Shown: positions 44,680 through 56,057, counted from the stretch's first letter. The stretch: DNA of 64,000 bases from Stereocaulon alpinum (GCA_018257865.1 JAEUBA010000026.1:124001-188000); one strand, 5' to 3'. Notes: a model not told the origin generated them from the letters alone. Made by a program: numbers and translations.

Positions 44680-45783
44680 TCAAAGCTGGACCTCGTCGTT
44701 AATCAGTCTAACCTCCTCGCCTGGTCTAAAAGCCGGCAGGCCGATATAAGGACATCCGTCACATCGGAAAGCATCACCAAGTGCACAGTTTCCACAACTT
44801 CCAACCTTGCCTTGCACTGTGAAGTCCACTTCAGCTAATTCATCTGACTTCAGTTTGGCAAGGTTTTGATCGGCGGTAGAGCGTTTGGCTTTGTCCTCGG
44901 CCTCAAGCTTTTGGGCGAGGCCGCAGGTGCAGTCCTTGCAGGCCCGACGACGTTTGCCAGTCTTGGGGCGGCATTCAGGTGCTAAGACATGATCAGTCAC
45001 AGGAGCTGAGAAAGAAACAGAGACTTTCCCAGACGTACGTTGGATGACAGGCCTCTTCAAATCTTCCTCATCAAGTAGAGTATCCTCGTCTATTAACTCG
45101 TCGTCCTCGTCGTCCTCGTCGTCCATTGCTGGCTCCTCAAAATCATCACTAAAATCAACGAATCCTACACCTCTCGGCTGTATTGAATCCGGTGGGCCAT
45201 TTTTTCTCTTTCCGTTGAGATTTAAGGAGACTGCACCAGTACCTACTGCACTAGTCACAGCAGCAGCACCCCCCTCACTCTTCTTCTTCCCAAGCCGTAG
45301 TGGTACCGACTGGGTTGCATCATGATCTGGCTTCAACACATCCTTTCCCTCCACTATCAATCCTGCAAGAATAGCATCTCTTCGCTCATCCACATTCTCT
45401 ACCGCAAACATGCCATCTTGGCTTTGGATTCTCCCGCCTGGTTTTAAGGACTTGACGATTTGTAGGAGTAGATCTCCACTAAGTAGCCTCTTTGACTCTG
45501 CTCTTGTGTTATCTGCATCTGTGAGAATAAGAACAAGGTCGTAAACTTTTGATGGAAGAGATACGAGGGAGAGGGATAGTCGATCGAGCATCTGAATATC
45601 GGTGGCGTTCCGATCGTGGGCTGCTAGTACGTTATCTAGCTTCTCGGGATGTGAGGATAGTGATGGAGGAGATAAGAGAAGGGTTCTCGGAGTAGATGCA
45701 GTGCCGGAATTTTTTGCTGGAGCAGGGGCGAAGTCTGTAGTATTGTCCAACGTGACTGCGGGAGCCATAGTGACTGATGGCAT
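44680..45783 (-). CDS. dre2: Fe-S cluster assembly protein DRE2 (anamorsin/CIAPIN1)
   Basis: Exons 45039-45783 and 44680-44981 give 348 aa. The N-terminal half is the degenerate methyltransferase-like domain (TLLLSPPSLSSHPEKLDNVL, DRLSLSLVSLPSKVYDLVLI). An acidic linker follows. The C-terminal CIAPIN1 domain has motif A, ECRPKTGKRRRACKDCTCGL, and motif B, CGNCALGDAFRCDGCPYIGLPAF, which bind the Fe-S clusters. The 57 bp intron (44982-45038) has length divisible by three and no stop, so an uninterrupted ORF hides it. Removing it restores VIQPPECRPKTG. Dre2 with Tah18 feeds electrons to cytosolic Fe-S assembly. Start chosen at MPSVTMAP. Confidence 0.95.
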   Translation of the reverse strand: MPSVTMAPAVTLDNTTDFAPAPAKNSGTASTPRTLLLSPPSLSSHPEKLDNVLAAHDRNATDIQMLDRLSLSLVSLPSKVYDLVLILTDADNTRAESKRLLSGDLLLQIVKSLKPGGRIQSQDGMFAVENVDERRDAILAGLIVEGKDVLKPDHDATQSVPLRLGKKKSEGGAAAVTSAVGTGAVSLNLNGKRKNGPPDSIQPRGVGFVDFSDDFEEPAMDDEDDEDDELIDEDTLLDEEDLKRPVIQRTSGKVSVSFSAPVTDHVLAPECRPKTGKRRRACKDCTCGLAQKLEAEDKAKRSTADQNLAKLKSDELAEVDFTVQGKVGSCGNCALGDAFRCDGCPYIGLPAFRPGEEVRLINDEVQL

Positions 45784-46296
45784 GGAAGCCGGAGAAGCTC
45801 TTCGCAATTTGTGAAATACCTTAGCTATGTACCTTTGTAGGAAGCTAGACTGGTGATGGCACACAATTTGGGTTCGAATTGATGTTGATAGGGATTGCAC
45901 GTTGACAATGTAAAGGGAGAAGATTTTATTACAAATCCGATGTTTGACGCATGTGAAAGTCACAAGGGGAGCAGGGTTAGGGCGTCATCGGGGATTGAAG
46001 CCCTACGATAAGGCAAATCGTGCAAGCTTATCTTAGCGTAGCATTAGCGTGGTTCCTGAACCAGCCGTGCCAGCCTCCCGCGATCTTTTGCGATCAACAC
46101 CTCACTTCCCTCAAGCGCATCCACCCCGAACAACCACACCCATGCTTAGCTGTTGTACAGCAACCATTTTGATAGGTCTATTGTCACTCGTACTCATCAT
46201 TGCCCCAATTCTTGATCTCTGAACCTCTCCATTTCCGCCCCACGAACCCACACTTCACGCGTCGGATAGCTCAAGATTGAGCGCATTACCACCACA
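45784..46296. promoter_or_regulatory. Divergent promoter between dre2 and the coiled-coil gene
   Basis: A 513 bp gap between oppositely oriented start codons. No coding signal and no named motif. Confidence 0.45.
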
Positions 46297-48215
46297 ATGT
46301 TCGCCTCGAGCCTTGGCTCGTCTCGTACAAGACCGCCCAAGTACCGTTACGCTGCCACTGACTTCAGCAACTCTAGTAAGACCAATCCTCCGGTAAGGGC
46401 ATTCCTTAGCGCTGGCATATTTTGTTTTGTCTATCGTCTTCCTCCTAACAGCCCTCCGTGTTCTTCTACTACCATGACTTGCTATCTGGCTTAGGCTTGG
46501 GACTGGACCAGTGTCATTGATTCCCTCTCTCCGTTTTGATGAAGTGCTTCTCGGCCAAATTCCCTGCTACCTGACAACCGTCCGTTCCAAAGTTCTGTGC
46601 CTCAAATATCTATGTGGCTAGGAACCGTGTCTTCACAGAGCGTTGCTGACTCTCAGACGCACAGAATCAGCTCAATCCATTGGCCGACCTTCAACCCGTC
46701 ATCGACACGCTCCGCCAAGCCAAAGCAGATGACGCCCGTGCCGTATACGAAGAAAAGAAGCTCAGACTCGAGTTCGAGAGGCAGAAAAGCAGGAGGGCCA
46801 GAAACCTTCAGGATCAGTCAGCTCGCCGCATGAATGATACGAAACTTGCCATACAGAATCACAAAGTCAAACTCCTAGAAGAGATGGAGAATAACGTTCG
46901 AGCACATATAGAGCATGAAACCTTGTCAGATATTCGTGAAGCGGTCTACGACCAACAAGCAGAAATTGCAGACGAGTATAAGTGTGAGATTAAGGACCAG
47001 GCACGCAAACGACTCATCGAAGAACTGGAGCCGGTGGTTAAGTCTCAACTAGCAGCACAATTCGAGAATGAGGTGAAGGATCAGGTCATTGCAGAGCTTA
47101 AGGAGGAACTCAAAACTCAGCTGGAATTTACTCTTCGAGGAGAAATCGAGGCAGAGCTAAAAGAGGGACTCAAGGCAGAGCTGGAGGCCACGCTCCGAGC
47201 CGAGATCGAGGCGGAGGTCAAGGAGAATCTCAAGCCAGAGCTGGAAGCTACACTCCGAGCCGACATCGAAGCAAAGGTCCGTGCCCAGTACGGCTTCCAC
47301 CAGTCCAATGATCACCTTCCTGCGCCCACCACCCACCAAAACAACACCACCCAATTGGAATTCGACGCAGAGAACTATGAACAGTACGGTTTCAATAGTT
47401 CGGACTACCAACATCCTGCACCCAACATTCGCCAGGACAATACCATTCAGGCGAAAATCGAAGCAGAGAGCTGTTCTCAGCATGGCTCAATCAAGCCCGA
47501 CGATTACCTGTATACACTCGAGGCTCAACAAGAGCATACCATACAACAGTCCACCGAATCAGAAAACCGTACTCGACCCGGCTGTAGCAGGCCCGGAAAG
47601 CGTCAATTCTCCGACGAGATCTCCGAAGATGATAGTCTCTCCAGTAAGAGAATCAAGGAATCGCCCTCTGATAACCAGGGTTTCGACTTCAGCGAAGTGC
47701 AGAATGGGCAACTTTACCAAGAGCAACCTCTCAATGACCAGGATTTGGCATTGCTTTCCACGTACAATGGGGATATTCCTACGAATTATGCCGCAGAGGA
47801 CGAGCGTCCCGAGACGGGCTTCACACAGATGGGAAGATTTTGGGGGCAATCTGACTTCGATGAAGATGACTCCCAGATGGAAGCTGAGACCGATGAGGAG
47901 GGTTTTAGTAGCTACGATGATAGCGAGGAGGATGGAGAGGAGGATGGAGAGGAGGATGGAGAGGAGGATGATGACGAAGAAGACGACGATGAAGAAGAAG
48001 GAGATGAAGAAGTGAATGGCGCATCTGGAGTTATTAAATGGACAAACACCCAAGAAGATGCACTAGTCATTGACTCTGACGAAGAGGAGGAGGACGCGGA
48101 GAAAGTGGTGGATGAAGACCAGACGTTGGTTGAGGACGAGGGTTTCGTCGCCATCAATGGCAAAGGTCACCATTCAAGTGGGTCGATCTTCGACGATGGG
48201 TTGACGGGATATTGA
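46297..48215 (+). CDS. Coiled-coil protein with repeated helices and an acidic C terminus
   Basis: Simplest model: exon 1 46297-46392, intron 46393-46664, exon 2 46665-48215, 548 aa, in frame. The N terminus is MFASSLGSSRTRPPKYRYAA. Residues ~60-240 are strongly helical and charged, including four imperfect ~22-residue units of the type ELKEGLKAELEATLRAEIEA. The middle part is Asn/Gln/His-rich. The end is a long Asp/Glu tract (EEDGEEDGEEDDDEEDDD) with DSDEEEEDAE. No catalytic domain. Such acidic tails bind basic proteins such as histones, but that is only a possibility. The first intron is unusually long here and could hide one more exon, so the N-terminal region is uncertain. Confidence 0.7.
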
Positions 48216-48562
48216 TTTTGCCATGGTTCTTTCGACGGCATTTCTGGGTGTTGGGCTTTACTATTACATTCTTCATGCATGGGGTGGTTGGAGAGCGGAT
48301 ATACCCATATTAGCGAGCATAGCGGCGAGGTCTTTTGAGCGTCCAGAGGATTGTGTTTAGGGAGGATGCCTTCGGGAAAGCGTTTTTTTCTGGGATAGCA
48401 TCGTGCGTGAATGAAGCTTTTAGAGAGGCCATCGACGTCAGCAATAGCGCAATATAGAAGTTCAAACAAGGAAAGACTTTTAGACAACAGTAACAACAAG
48501 CGCTGTATTCATGAGGCTGATTCGAAAAGTTTTCCTCTATAGCGCTAACGCTCACTCCTTTA
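48216..48562. other. Convergent spacer
   Basis: 3' flanks of the coiled-coil gene and the SUR7-like gene. No feature recognised. Confidence 0.4.
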
Positions 48563-49599
48563 CTATTGTTTCTTCCTCCCAAATAGCCCCCTCCTCCCCT
48601 TCTCATGCTCACTCATCTCTGCAGGCGCCGTCTCCCCCGCATCCCTCCAAGCCCTCTTCCTCCCCCTCTTCCTCCCATGCCTAACATCCCTCCTACTAGC
48701 ACAACAACAGCACATCCCCGTCTGCACCAGCCACCCCACAATAACACACGCACTCGCCGTCCACATAAACGCAAACATCTTCGTGCCAATCTCAGGAACG
48801 ATATTCACCGTACTCTCGGCGCTATGGATTACTTTTCGGAAAATGAGAAACATGGCTGTGGCGATTATGGTGGCTGCGGTGGTTGTTAGGGCTGTGATGA
48901 AGGTGAAGAAGGCGATGGGGAGGGTGGCCCAGCGGGTGTAGAGGGAGAGGGGGGTGAGGAATATGGAGACGAGGGAGGTGCAGGTGCCGGTTAGGAAGAG
49001 GCCGAACATTGTGCGGGAGGCTAGGCGGACGAGTTTTAGGGCGTCGATTACGTTTTGGGGTAGTGCTACTGTAATCCTGGTTAGCAGCCGTAGACAGCGG
49101 TTATGGAGTAGAGGATCTTACTTGTGGCCCCAGCGAACAGCTCGCTCAGTATTATTGATACGGGATCGAACCAATACAGCGTCACCGGCTTGCTACACGC
49201 CGTGATCTCATTCCCGTATCCCTCACAATAATTCCATAGCCCGACTTGATAGAAATCATGCAGACCTATTGTCCTTGCTATCGAATTGATGAGATGGGCA
49301 TTCGGGACGGATTGCGGGATTATATGGCTTAGGTCCAGTTTCATGAAGTAGATGCTTCCGAGGACTGGTTTGTGGGCTCTTGTGCTGCCGATTTCGACGA
49401 GGATGAGAAAGATCAGGGCGATGAAGAAGAGAGCGGAGGTTAGGAGGGAGAAGATGAGACGGGTGCGGGTTGCGGCTTTGATTGTGGATTGGGAGGGGTG
49501 GGTGTAATTTGGTGGGCTAAGTTCGGGAGATGAGGACGAAGCGGTTTCTTTGGGGGGTTTCCTCTGGCGGCGAATTGACACGAAGCTTGGAAGGGCCAT
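48563..49599 (-). CDS. SUR7/PalI-family four-TM membrane protein
   Basis: Exons 49122-49599 and 48563-49068 (53 bp intron ending ATTACAG) give 327 aa. The first membrane helix is at ~50-75 (LIFSLLTSALFFIALIFLILVEIG). An extracellular loop carries the SUR7/PalI pair FYQVGLWNYCEGYGNEITACSKP (G-x-W-x-Y-C ... C). Three more helices are in exon 2: TMFGLFLTGTCTSLVSIFLTPL, LPIAFFTFITALTTTAATIIATA and MFAFMWTASACVIVGWLVQTGMCCCC. The tail is basic (KRGRKRAWRD, RRGLFGRKKQ). Members localise to the plasma membrane at eisosomes or act in pH sensing; which applies here cannot be told. The CCCC run after the last helix is a likely palmitoylation site. Confidence 0.88.
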
Positions 49600-50433
49600 G
49601 ATGGAGTGGGAGAGGGATGACAGTGTGGTCGAGAGAGGATAGACGTCGATAGAGCGTGTACTTGGACGTCAATCCAGAAGGAAGAGATGGTAGCCCACGG
49701 ACATTGGACAACGAGTGGATAGTTCTAAGCAAAGCTCTGTCTTTCTTAGTTCCTCTTGCGGAAGAGGTGAGGCATGCTCCAATTCAACGGTAGAGATCTT
49801 GACATGAAGAGCAGAGACTCCAGCCTCAAAGTGTTTTCTGGCTCCGGCACCATGGCCACCTAGATGCCTGTTACCGTAATGCACGCATATCATGGCCGTT
49901 GACCGTTGACCGTTGTTCCCGTGGGAAGGTTCGCTCTGGGCGCGGGCTTCTCGGGAGAGCGTCATCCTGCGTCTCGGGCACCAACCCTAAGGTACTAAGG
50001 TAGGTAGTTCTACCTGGGGACACTAAGCCACACCCGGAATGGTCCCTGAAACATGGTGAAAGTGGAGCCAATAATTTGATTGCGTATGCCTAAGACCCCC
50101 ATTGCGCCACTAACGACGCGTGTGAGGGACGTCATTCGACAACTCGGTGCCGCCGGTATCCATCAGTTTGACTTCGTGCAAAGAGCACAGTGCACTCTAC
50201 ACTCCTCAAACGGATGCTAACATCCAACGCTCCCAATTTATTGCTTCAGAGACTGGTCAAGATGAAAAGGAAGTATTCTAGCTCTGTTCATACTATGTTT
50301 TGGTAATCATGCCTAGAACTAGACGTTGGAACTCTCTTGTTCAAGCTCACTTTTCTCAGCCTGGTACCAGTGTTTCTCCGTTTGCTTGACTGCAGACTGC
50401 CTTCTCTTTCCCACCCATCTCCTTCTCCAGTCT
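49600..50433. promoter_or_regulatory. Divergent promoter of the SUR7-like and PLC-like genes
   Basis: 834 bp between start codons in opposite directions. A frame open from 50326 runs into the PLC-like gene but has no ATG before 50434, so it is treated as leader. Confidence 0.4.
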
Positions 50434-51859
50434 ATGCTATCCAAAATGCTGACTTCCAAGATGCTCTTGTCTCTCCCTGTCACTCTCCTTCTTGCCATTG
50501 AGGCCCATGCTCAAACTCAGACCGCATCAAATATAGTCCTCTCGGGCACCCAAACCACTGGCTCCTTGAATGGCAACCTTGGGCTTCCAACCGGCTCCTA
50601 CCTATCATACTCTACGACCGTCAGCGTTAACGGCAGTGTCTCCATCTTTGCAACCCTCAATGCAGTAGCCAATGCGTCTTCAACAACTACCTCTACCTCT
50701 ACCAGTATCAGCCTCCTGCATGGCTCCGTCGGCGCCTCCTCGGCATCTTCCCCGAATGCAACAATGACCGGCAATTCGACAGCAAGCAGTACGACATCCA
50801 CATCGGCTGCCCCTACGAATACACAGGCATCCAACAATTATCCCGAGTTCTGTGAACGGAGCTACAGCAATATCACCTACGTTGCAGCCCACAACAGTCC
50901 CTTTATGGCCCCGAACAACGCAGGGGCCAATCAACAGCTAGGCGTCATCAAGCAGCTGGACGATGGCATACGGATGGTCACGGGAGAAACGCACTACAAT
51001 GCTACGACCAAGACTGTCTCGTTTTGTCATACCTCCTGCGATTTACTCGATGTTGGCACCGCAGAGGAGTTCTTCACCAATGTCACCGGCTGGATTAAGG
51101 CCCACCCCTACGACGTCGTCACCCTCCTAATCGTCAACTCCGACTACATCAATGTCAACAACTATACCGCCCCGATCGTCAATTCCGGCCTAGTCAACTA
51201 CGCTTATGTCCCACCTCTAGTTCCTATGAATATTACGGCCTGGCCAACCTTATCCAGCATGATCCTCTCAGGAAAGCGAGCAGTAATATTCATGGACTAC
51301 AACGCAAATCAGGCGGAAGTGCCCTACATCCTCGACGAGTTTTCGCAGATGTGGGAAACGCCATTTAGCCCCACGGACGATAGTTTTCCCTGCACGCAGC
51401 AACGGCCACCAAACCTCAGTAAGCAGGATGCGGAAGGTAGGATGTATCTAGCAAACCACAACCTCAACACAGAGATCACCCTTGCGGGGACAAGCCTACT
51501 AGTGCCCACTACCACTTTGATAAATCAGACAAACGGCCTGAACGGGACTGGCAGTCTCGGTCTGATGGCAAATAATTGCGCTGGTGAGTCCTTCACTGCA
51601 TCCCATCCAAAGTACCTTAGTGACCCTACTGACCTTCGTTCCAGCCGCATGGCCCCGTCCCCCCAATTTCCTCCTCGTAGATTACTACAACGATGGCTCC
51701 TATCCTGGTTCCGTCTTCGAAGTCGCTGCTCAGCATAATAACGTCACGTACAATAGACCTTGTTGCGGCGTCGTACCGTCTGCTGCAGCCCGCTTGCGGC
51801 CGAGCTGCATTTTACTCGTTATTATGGGTGTACTAGGGGGCGTTTTCTTTGTGATGTGA
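50434..51859 (+). CDS. Secreted PLC-like phosphodiesterase, probably GPI-anchored
   Basis: Exons 50434-51583 and 51645-51859 give 454 aa. Of three close Met codons, the first is used. The signal peptide is KMLLSLPVTLLLAIEAHAQ. A Ser/Thr-rich stalk follows (to residue ~150), then the PI-PLC X-like TIM barrel fold of fungal PLC-like phosphodiesterases: FCERSYSNITYVAAHNSPF (His in AHN), LDDGIRMVTGETHY, VSFCHTSCDLLDVGTAEEF, HPYDVVTLLIVNSDY and GKRAVIFMDYNAN. Exon 2 adds AWPRPPNFLLVDYYNDG. The C-terminal stretch ILLVIMGVLGGVFFVM follows a small-residue segment, as for GPI addition. Its substrate is unknown in this family; a lipid or wall glycan phosphodiester is usual speculation. Confidence 0.88.
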
Positions 51860-52508
51860 ATATTATATTTATGATAGGCATGGAAGGTGGGTATTGCATT
51901 GCAAAGGGCGTTGGTTTGGTTGGATATAGAGACGAGTAGATTCTATGTAAATAAATGAAGAGATTCCTTGAGGCTATCCTCCATCAATATTTCCGAAACC
52001 CTTACGGAAATGTGCAAATGCTGTGCAGGAATGTTCACGATTCCTAAATCCGTGTACAGAGTTGACATTCGGGTCAAATGCTTTGAAAGGAGTAATGCTC
52101 CGATCGTGAAGACCTAATCAAAGGGCAGGAAAATCTGTATCTTGCATTGTCGTCGAGCAATCAGCATCCTCTACGTCTTCTTTTCACATCCTCACCTAGA
52201 GACAAGCCTAACATTGTAGAAAGCGAGTGACCGAATAATATACGGGTTAGTAAACATGATGCACGAACACAAACACCACAACGCACCTCATCTCCATAAA
52301 AAAAATCCCTTCTATTCGTTCCTATCTGCGCAACTTACAAGCTACATACACTTCTGCCCCATCCCAAAAGCATCCATCTATCCCTCCCAATCTATCTCTA
52401 TCCTTTCCCTTCCCAGCACCTGGGAAAAGAGCCATGTAACCTCTAAAAAAACTCATCATGGAGAACCGTATGAAACCCTTTTTAATAACAGCATCGATTC
52501 CGGAATCC
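51860..52508. other. Convergent spacer
   Basis: 3' flanks of the PLC-like gene and the large low-complexity gene. No feature recognised. Confidence 0.4.
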
Positions 52509-55500
52509 TTATTCTTCCTCAGACTCCTCGCTCTCGGAGGACTCGTATCTGTCAGTAGTGGCGGCAGTCGCTTGGTGGGTAGGTGCTATTTGGTCGGCAT
52601 TAGTCATTTCTTTTATGGCTTTGTCGAGTTCTGATGCTAGGACTGCGTCGGAGTCATCCTTCTCCTCGTTATCTTTGTCATTGTCCGAGTCCTCGTCCGA
52701 GTCCTCGTCTTCGTCCTCGTCTTCGTTTTCGTTTTCGTTTTCGTTTTCGTCTTCGTCTTCGTCCGGATCCTCAATCACGAGTTCGTCCGCATATGTAGCC
52801 CAGGGTATGTCCGCTCCATTCCGTATCGACGAGTCCATCTCCATATCTTCCGGTACTTCCAAGGAATCCATACCCTCCCAAGTCTGAATTGGTGATGATG
52901 CTCTCTCCTCTCCCTCCGGTATAGCTGAGGACTGCGAAGCTTCTTCCTCGCTTGAAACGTTATTGCATTCCGTGTTACTCTGAGATTGAGAGGACGTGGT
53001 TGATATGCTTGACAAGCGCTCATGTTGCTGCGCAAGCTTCTCGGCCTTTTTCTTCTCCGTATGCTTCTTGCGATAGGCCTTTTGCTGTTCCTTCCTCCGT
53101 CTTGCAATCTCAGCCTTCCCTGCTTCATCAAGGACCGGCTTTGGCTGCCTCGTAGACTTTTTCCTTGACGTCTTTGCAGCTTTAGTAGCACGTGAGGCGA
53201 CCGAGTCGTCTGTTGCGTACGACGGGAAAGCGTTAGTAGCTGTCCGCTTTTTGGAGCTCGGCAATCCGAATTGCAAGTGCCTCTCGTCATCGGTGATCAT
53301 TGTGCGAGGGTCGATACCGTCGTACCAGTCTCTGCTTTTCAGCTTCTTGGCTGTATTTCGCTCCTCTATACAAGCTCGCATTTCCCCAAGAATACTCGAT
53401 GTCCCTTCCGATTCGCTTTCCCGAGAATGATCAACATCTACAGTCTCAGTCGGCACATCATCCACTTGGATCGGATTAGTTGGCCCGCCTTCGGATCGTG
53501 TATTCAGAGTCGATATTTGCTCGGCTGGTGGTGCTTGAATCTGGAGAGGTTCGAATGGGGCATGTACGGCTTGCACATTTTCATCGTGCACCTCCTTGGT
53601 TGAGACCTCTTCGGCTTGTACAGGTTGATTTGGCGACTGCCCGGGTGGTGCGTCTTGAATGTGCTCATCCTGGACATGTACTTGCTCGGCGGAGTTTGAT
53701 CCAGCCTGCACGTTCTTACTTGGTACCAACTCGATTGATGGCCACTCAACTTGTACATCTTTATTTTGCACCATCTTGGCTGGTGTTCGCTTGCCTTGTG
53801 GGCTGGATCTAGGCAAGTCGTTAATGAATGGGAACTCTTTCCCCGGAGCCGATTGGCTTTGCGGGGTCGACAACGATGGGTGCTGAGTCCGTGAGTATTG
53901 AGCTGGAGATATATGGGCTGTATGGTTATGAGCCAACGGGTACTGAGCTGACGGGGTTTGATTTCGAAAGAATGTAGCTTGTTGGTGACGTTGGTTGTTG
54001 TAGTAAGCTGGGGGGTATGGAGCTGGTCGATATGGAGCTGGTGGGTACGGAGCTGGTGGATCTTGAGCTGGTGTATAACTTGTCGAAGGTCTTGCAGCTG
54101 ATGATTGCTGAGCCAGAGAGCTTTGAGGTGGTTGAGACTGATACCGTCCGTACTCTGTTGGTGGGTATCGTTCCCGAGCCGGTAGTTGCTGGGCAGTTGA
54201 GTATTGTGCCACATGATACTGGGGCGCTTGGGATTGAGCCGACAGGTGATGTACAGGGTTACGCTGGTCCTGAGCTGCCGAATATTGGTATGGAGGGTGA
54301 TGAGCCGTTGCCTGTGGGGCTGACTGGGATGGGCCTTGAAGGAACGCATTGTTCGCTCGAAGTAATGCTTGAGGGATGGTGACAGGGACCGATTGCTGCG
54401 AGTGCGCTTTGCTGATATTGCCAACAACATCCTCGATCTTTCGAGGCTTCGGTTTCAACGCCGCCAATAGGGCTTCATTTTGGGTCTGAATCCTTACATT
54501 CTCGCTCTGTGCGGCCATGAGCTGTGCCTTTACGCAATGAAGCGAGTGTCGGTAGTATTCCTGGCAATGATGCTTGTTATACGGTTCGTAATGCGAGAGC
54601 CGATCGTGCAACTCGCCGTTCTCCCTCTCGAGCTGCTCAAGTCTGAGCCTAAGGGTGTGATTCTGTTGGGCCCACGTGTTTCCCTCATCACGTCCGAAAC
54701 CGAGTGCTTGATTCTCATATCTCTGCCCGCTATTTGGCGGAGTGGGGATTCCTGCTGACTGACAAACGCTGCGGGGATCCATGTCGGACGGATGGTACGA
54801 GAGACGAAGGTTGGGCAACGAAGTAGATCGCTGCTTATGAAAAGACAGCTGTGTTACTGATGAGCGAGACTTATGCCGACTAGCGCGACCCGACACTGAT
54901 GGACCCTGATACCTCTGGGGAAAGTGACTGGTCCAGGACCGCTTCACAGCCTTGACAAAATTCAACGCTTTGACACGAAGGTCCGGAGGGCTCAAGCACG
55001 ACACTGGCAACACCTTCGAGGACTGCCGATAACGCAACGTTGGGACTGGCTTCCCTGTGCACTCTGACCCAGTAGGTAGCCGAATAGCTGTAGTGGAGTT
55101 TGATAAAGAACGGTTTGTCGCGTGAGGGCCAGTACTTAGATGTCTTTTTGGAGGACTGCTGGAACTGTACCTTGGTTTATATTGTGGTCGCTGCGTAGCA
55201 CACGGTGAGCGCCTTTCACATGCATACTCCGGAACACTAGGTTTGCTGAGAATCATATGGCTTGGAACGGCGCTAAAGGAAGCTAGGAGTGAGGGTTCCG
55301 AGAATTTGCTCATTTGCGAAGAATTTGATATGTATATAGGCACTTTTTCACATGAGTCTTCAACAAGGCTGTTGCACTGAACGAACCTATTGCAATAAGC
55401 CTCAGAAATGGCCCCACTGGAGACGGTGTCATGAAATTCGTCTCTTGATTTTCTAACAACATGTTGCAATATTCTGTGTGCTCTTGGGCTAGAAATCCTT

Positions 55501-56057
55501 CGCCTCTTCTTAAATTGGGAGACATCATTTTCATGTCGAGTGTCTTGGGCCAGATCATGCCGGCCGTACAGACTGTTGCTCTGCAGTTCCTTAATATATA
55601 TGTCACCTACCACAGTGGAACCTTCATATTGAGATTCTTCTGTGGCCCGGATGGGAGGATCCTTTCCTAGGGAATCAAGCACACAGTTTGCATTTCCGTG
55701 TCCAGCAGTTGAAGTACTTCGGACTAAACTCGTATCGATTCTGGAGTTTCGACGTCGACTCGAGGCCCGCTTTAGAGGAAATCTTTTCGCTGGGTCCTTG
55801 TGTTGTTTCTTTGGTTCGACTGGATTTACCTGCTCCGCTCCTTGATTGGTTTTCTTTTGAAGGTTCTCACGACTGTGTCTGGCAGCCGGCTCTGACTTGC
55901 GCTCATCCTCCTTCTGAATCTGTGATCCAGGGAGAAGTGTAAGCCCCAGATCGTTACTAGTGAAGCCAGCCAATGATGGTAGCGTGTTCAAAGAAGCATA
56001 ATTACCTTCTTTCCTCCCTTTGCTTCCGCTCATCTTCTTGAGCGATGAGGGAGCCAT
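52509..56057 (-). CDS. Large low-complexity protein with coiled coil and prion-like region
   Basis: Single exon, 1182 aa from ATG 56057 (MAPSSLKKMSGSKGRKEG). Residues 1-420 are basic and Ser/Arg-rich. A coiled coil lies near residues 460-545 (RLRLEQLERENGELHDRL, QNEALLAALKPK). Residues ~580-780 are Gln/Tyr/Pro/Ala-rich with units such as PAPYPPAPYRPAPYPPAYY and AQYSTAQQ. Then come degenerate repeats around NVQA and VHDEN. The end holds a Lys/Arg helix (EIARRRKEQQKAYRKKHTEKKK) and an acidic tract of alternating Asp-Glu and Asn-Glu pairs. No known domain. The Gln/Tyr-rich part resembles prion-like sequences that drive condensates. Probably nuclear from the basic clusters. Codon-level repeats are visible in the DNA near 52700-52770. 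Confidence 0.75.
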   Translation of the reverse strand: MAPSSLKKMSGSKGRKEGNYASLNTLPSLAGFTSNDLGLTLLPGSQIQKEDERKSEPAARHSRENLQKKTNQGAEQVNPVEPKKQHKDPAKRFPLKRASSRRRNSRIDTSLVRSTSTAGHGNANCVLDSLGKDPPIRATEESQYEGSTVVGDIYIKELQSNSLYGRHDLAQDTRHENDVSQFKKRRRISSPRAHRILQHVVRKSRDEFHDTVSSGAISEAYCNRFVQCNSLVEDSCEKVPIYISNSSQMSKFSEPSLLASFSAVPSHMILSKPSVPEYACERRSPCATQRPQYKPRYSSSSPPKRHLSTGPHATNRSLSNSTTAIRLPTGSECTGKPVPTLRYRQSSKVLPVSCLSPPDLRVKALNFVKAVKRSWTSHFPQRYQGPSVSGRASRHKSRSSVTQLSFHKQRSTSLPNLRLSYHPSDMDPRSVCQSAGIPTPPNSGQRYENQALGFGRDEGNTWAQQNHTLRLRLEQLERENGELHDRLSHYEPYNKHHCQEYYRHSLHCVKAQLMAAQSENVRIQTQNEALLAALKPKPRKIEDVVGNISKAHSQQSVPVTIPQALLRANNAFLQGPSQSAPQATAHHPPYQYSAAQDQRNPVHHLSAQSQAPQYHVAQYSTAQQLPARERYPPTEYGRYQSQPPQSSLAQQSSAARPSTSYTPAQDPPAPYPPAPYRPAPYPPAYYNNQRHQQATFFRNQTPSAQYPLAHNHTAHISPAQYSRTQHPSLSTPQSQSAPGKEFPFINDLPRSSPQGKRTPAKMVQNKDVQVEWPSIELVPSKNVQAGSNSAEQVHVQDEHIQDAPPGQSPNQPVQAEEVSTKEVHDENVQAVHAPFEPLQIQAPPAEQISTLNTRSEGGPTNPIQVDDVPTETVDVDHSRESESEGTSSILGEMRACIEERNTAKKLKSRDWYDGIDPRTMITDDERHLQFGLPSSKKRTATNAFPSYATDDSVASRATKAAKTSRKKSTRQPKPVLDEAGKAEIARRRKEQQKAYRKKHTEKKKAEKLAQQHERLSSISTTSSQSQSNTECNNVSSEEEASQSSAIPEGEERASSPIQTWEGMDSLEVPEDMEMDSSIRNGADIPWATYADELVIEDPDEDEDENENENENEDEDEDEDSDEDSDNDKDNEEKDDSDAVLASELDKAIKEMTNADQIAPTHQATAATTDRYESSESEESEEE

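Noticed and set aside
52558..52887. Ser-rich plus-strand ORF
   Set aside because: Antisense of the Asp/Glu tract of the low-complexity protein.
53504..54430. 308-aa second-frame ORF inside the low-complexity gene
   Set aside because: Same strand, shifted frame; its His/Gln/Leu-rich repeats are a by-product of the tandem codon repeats.
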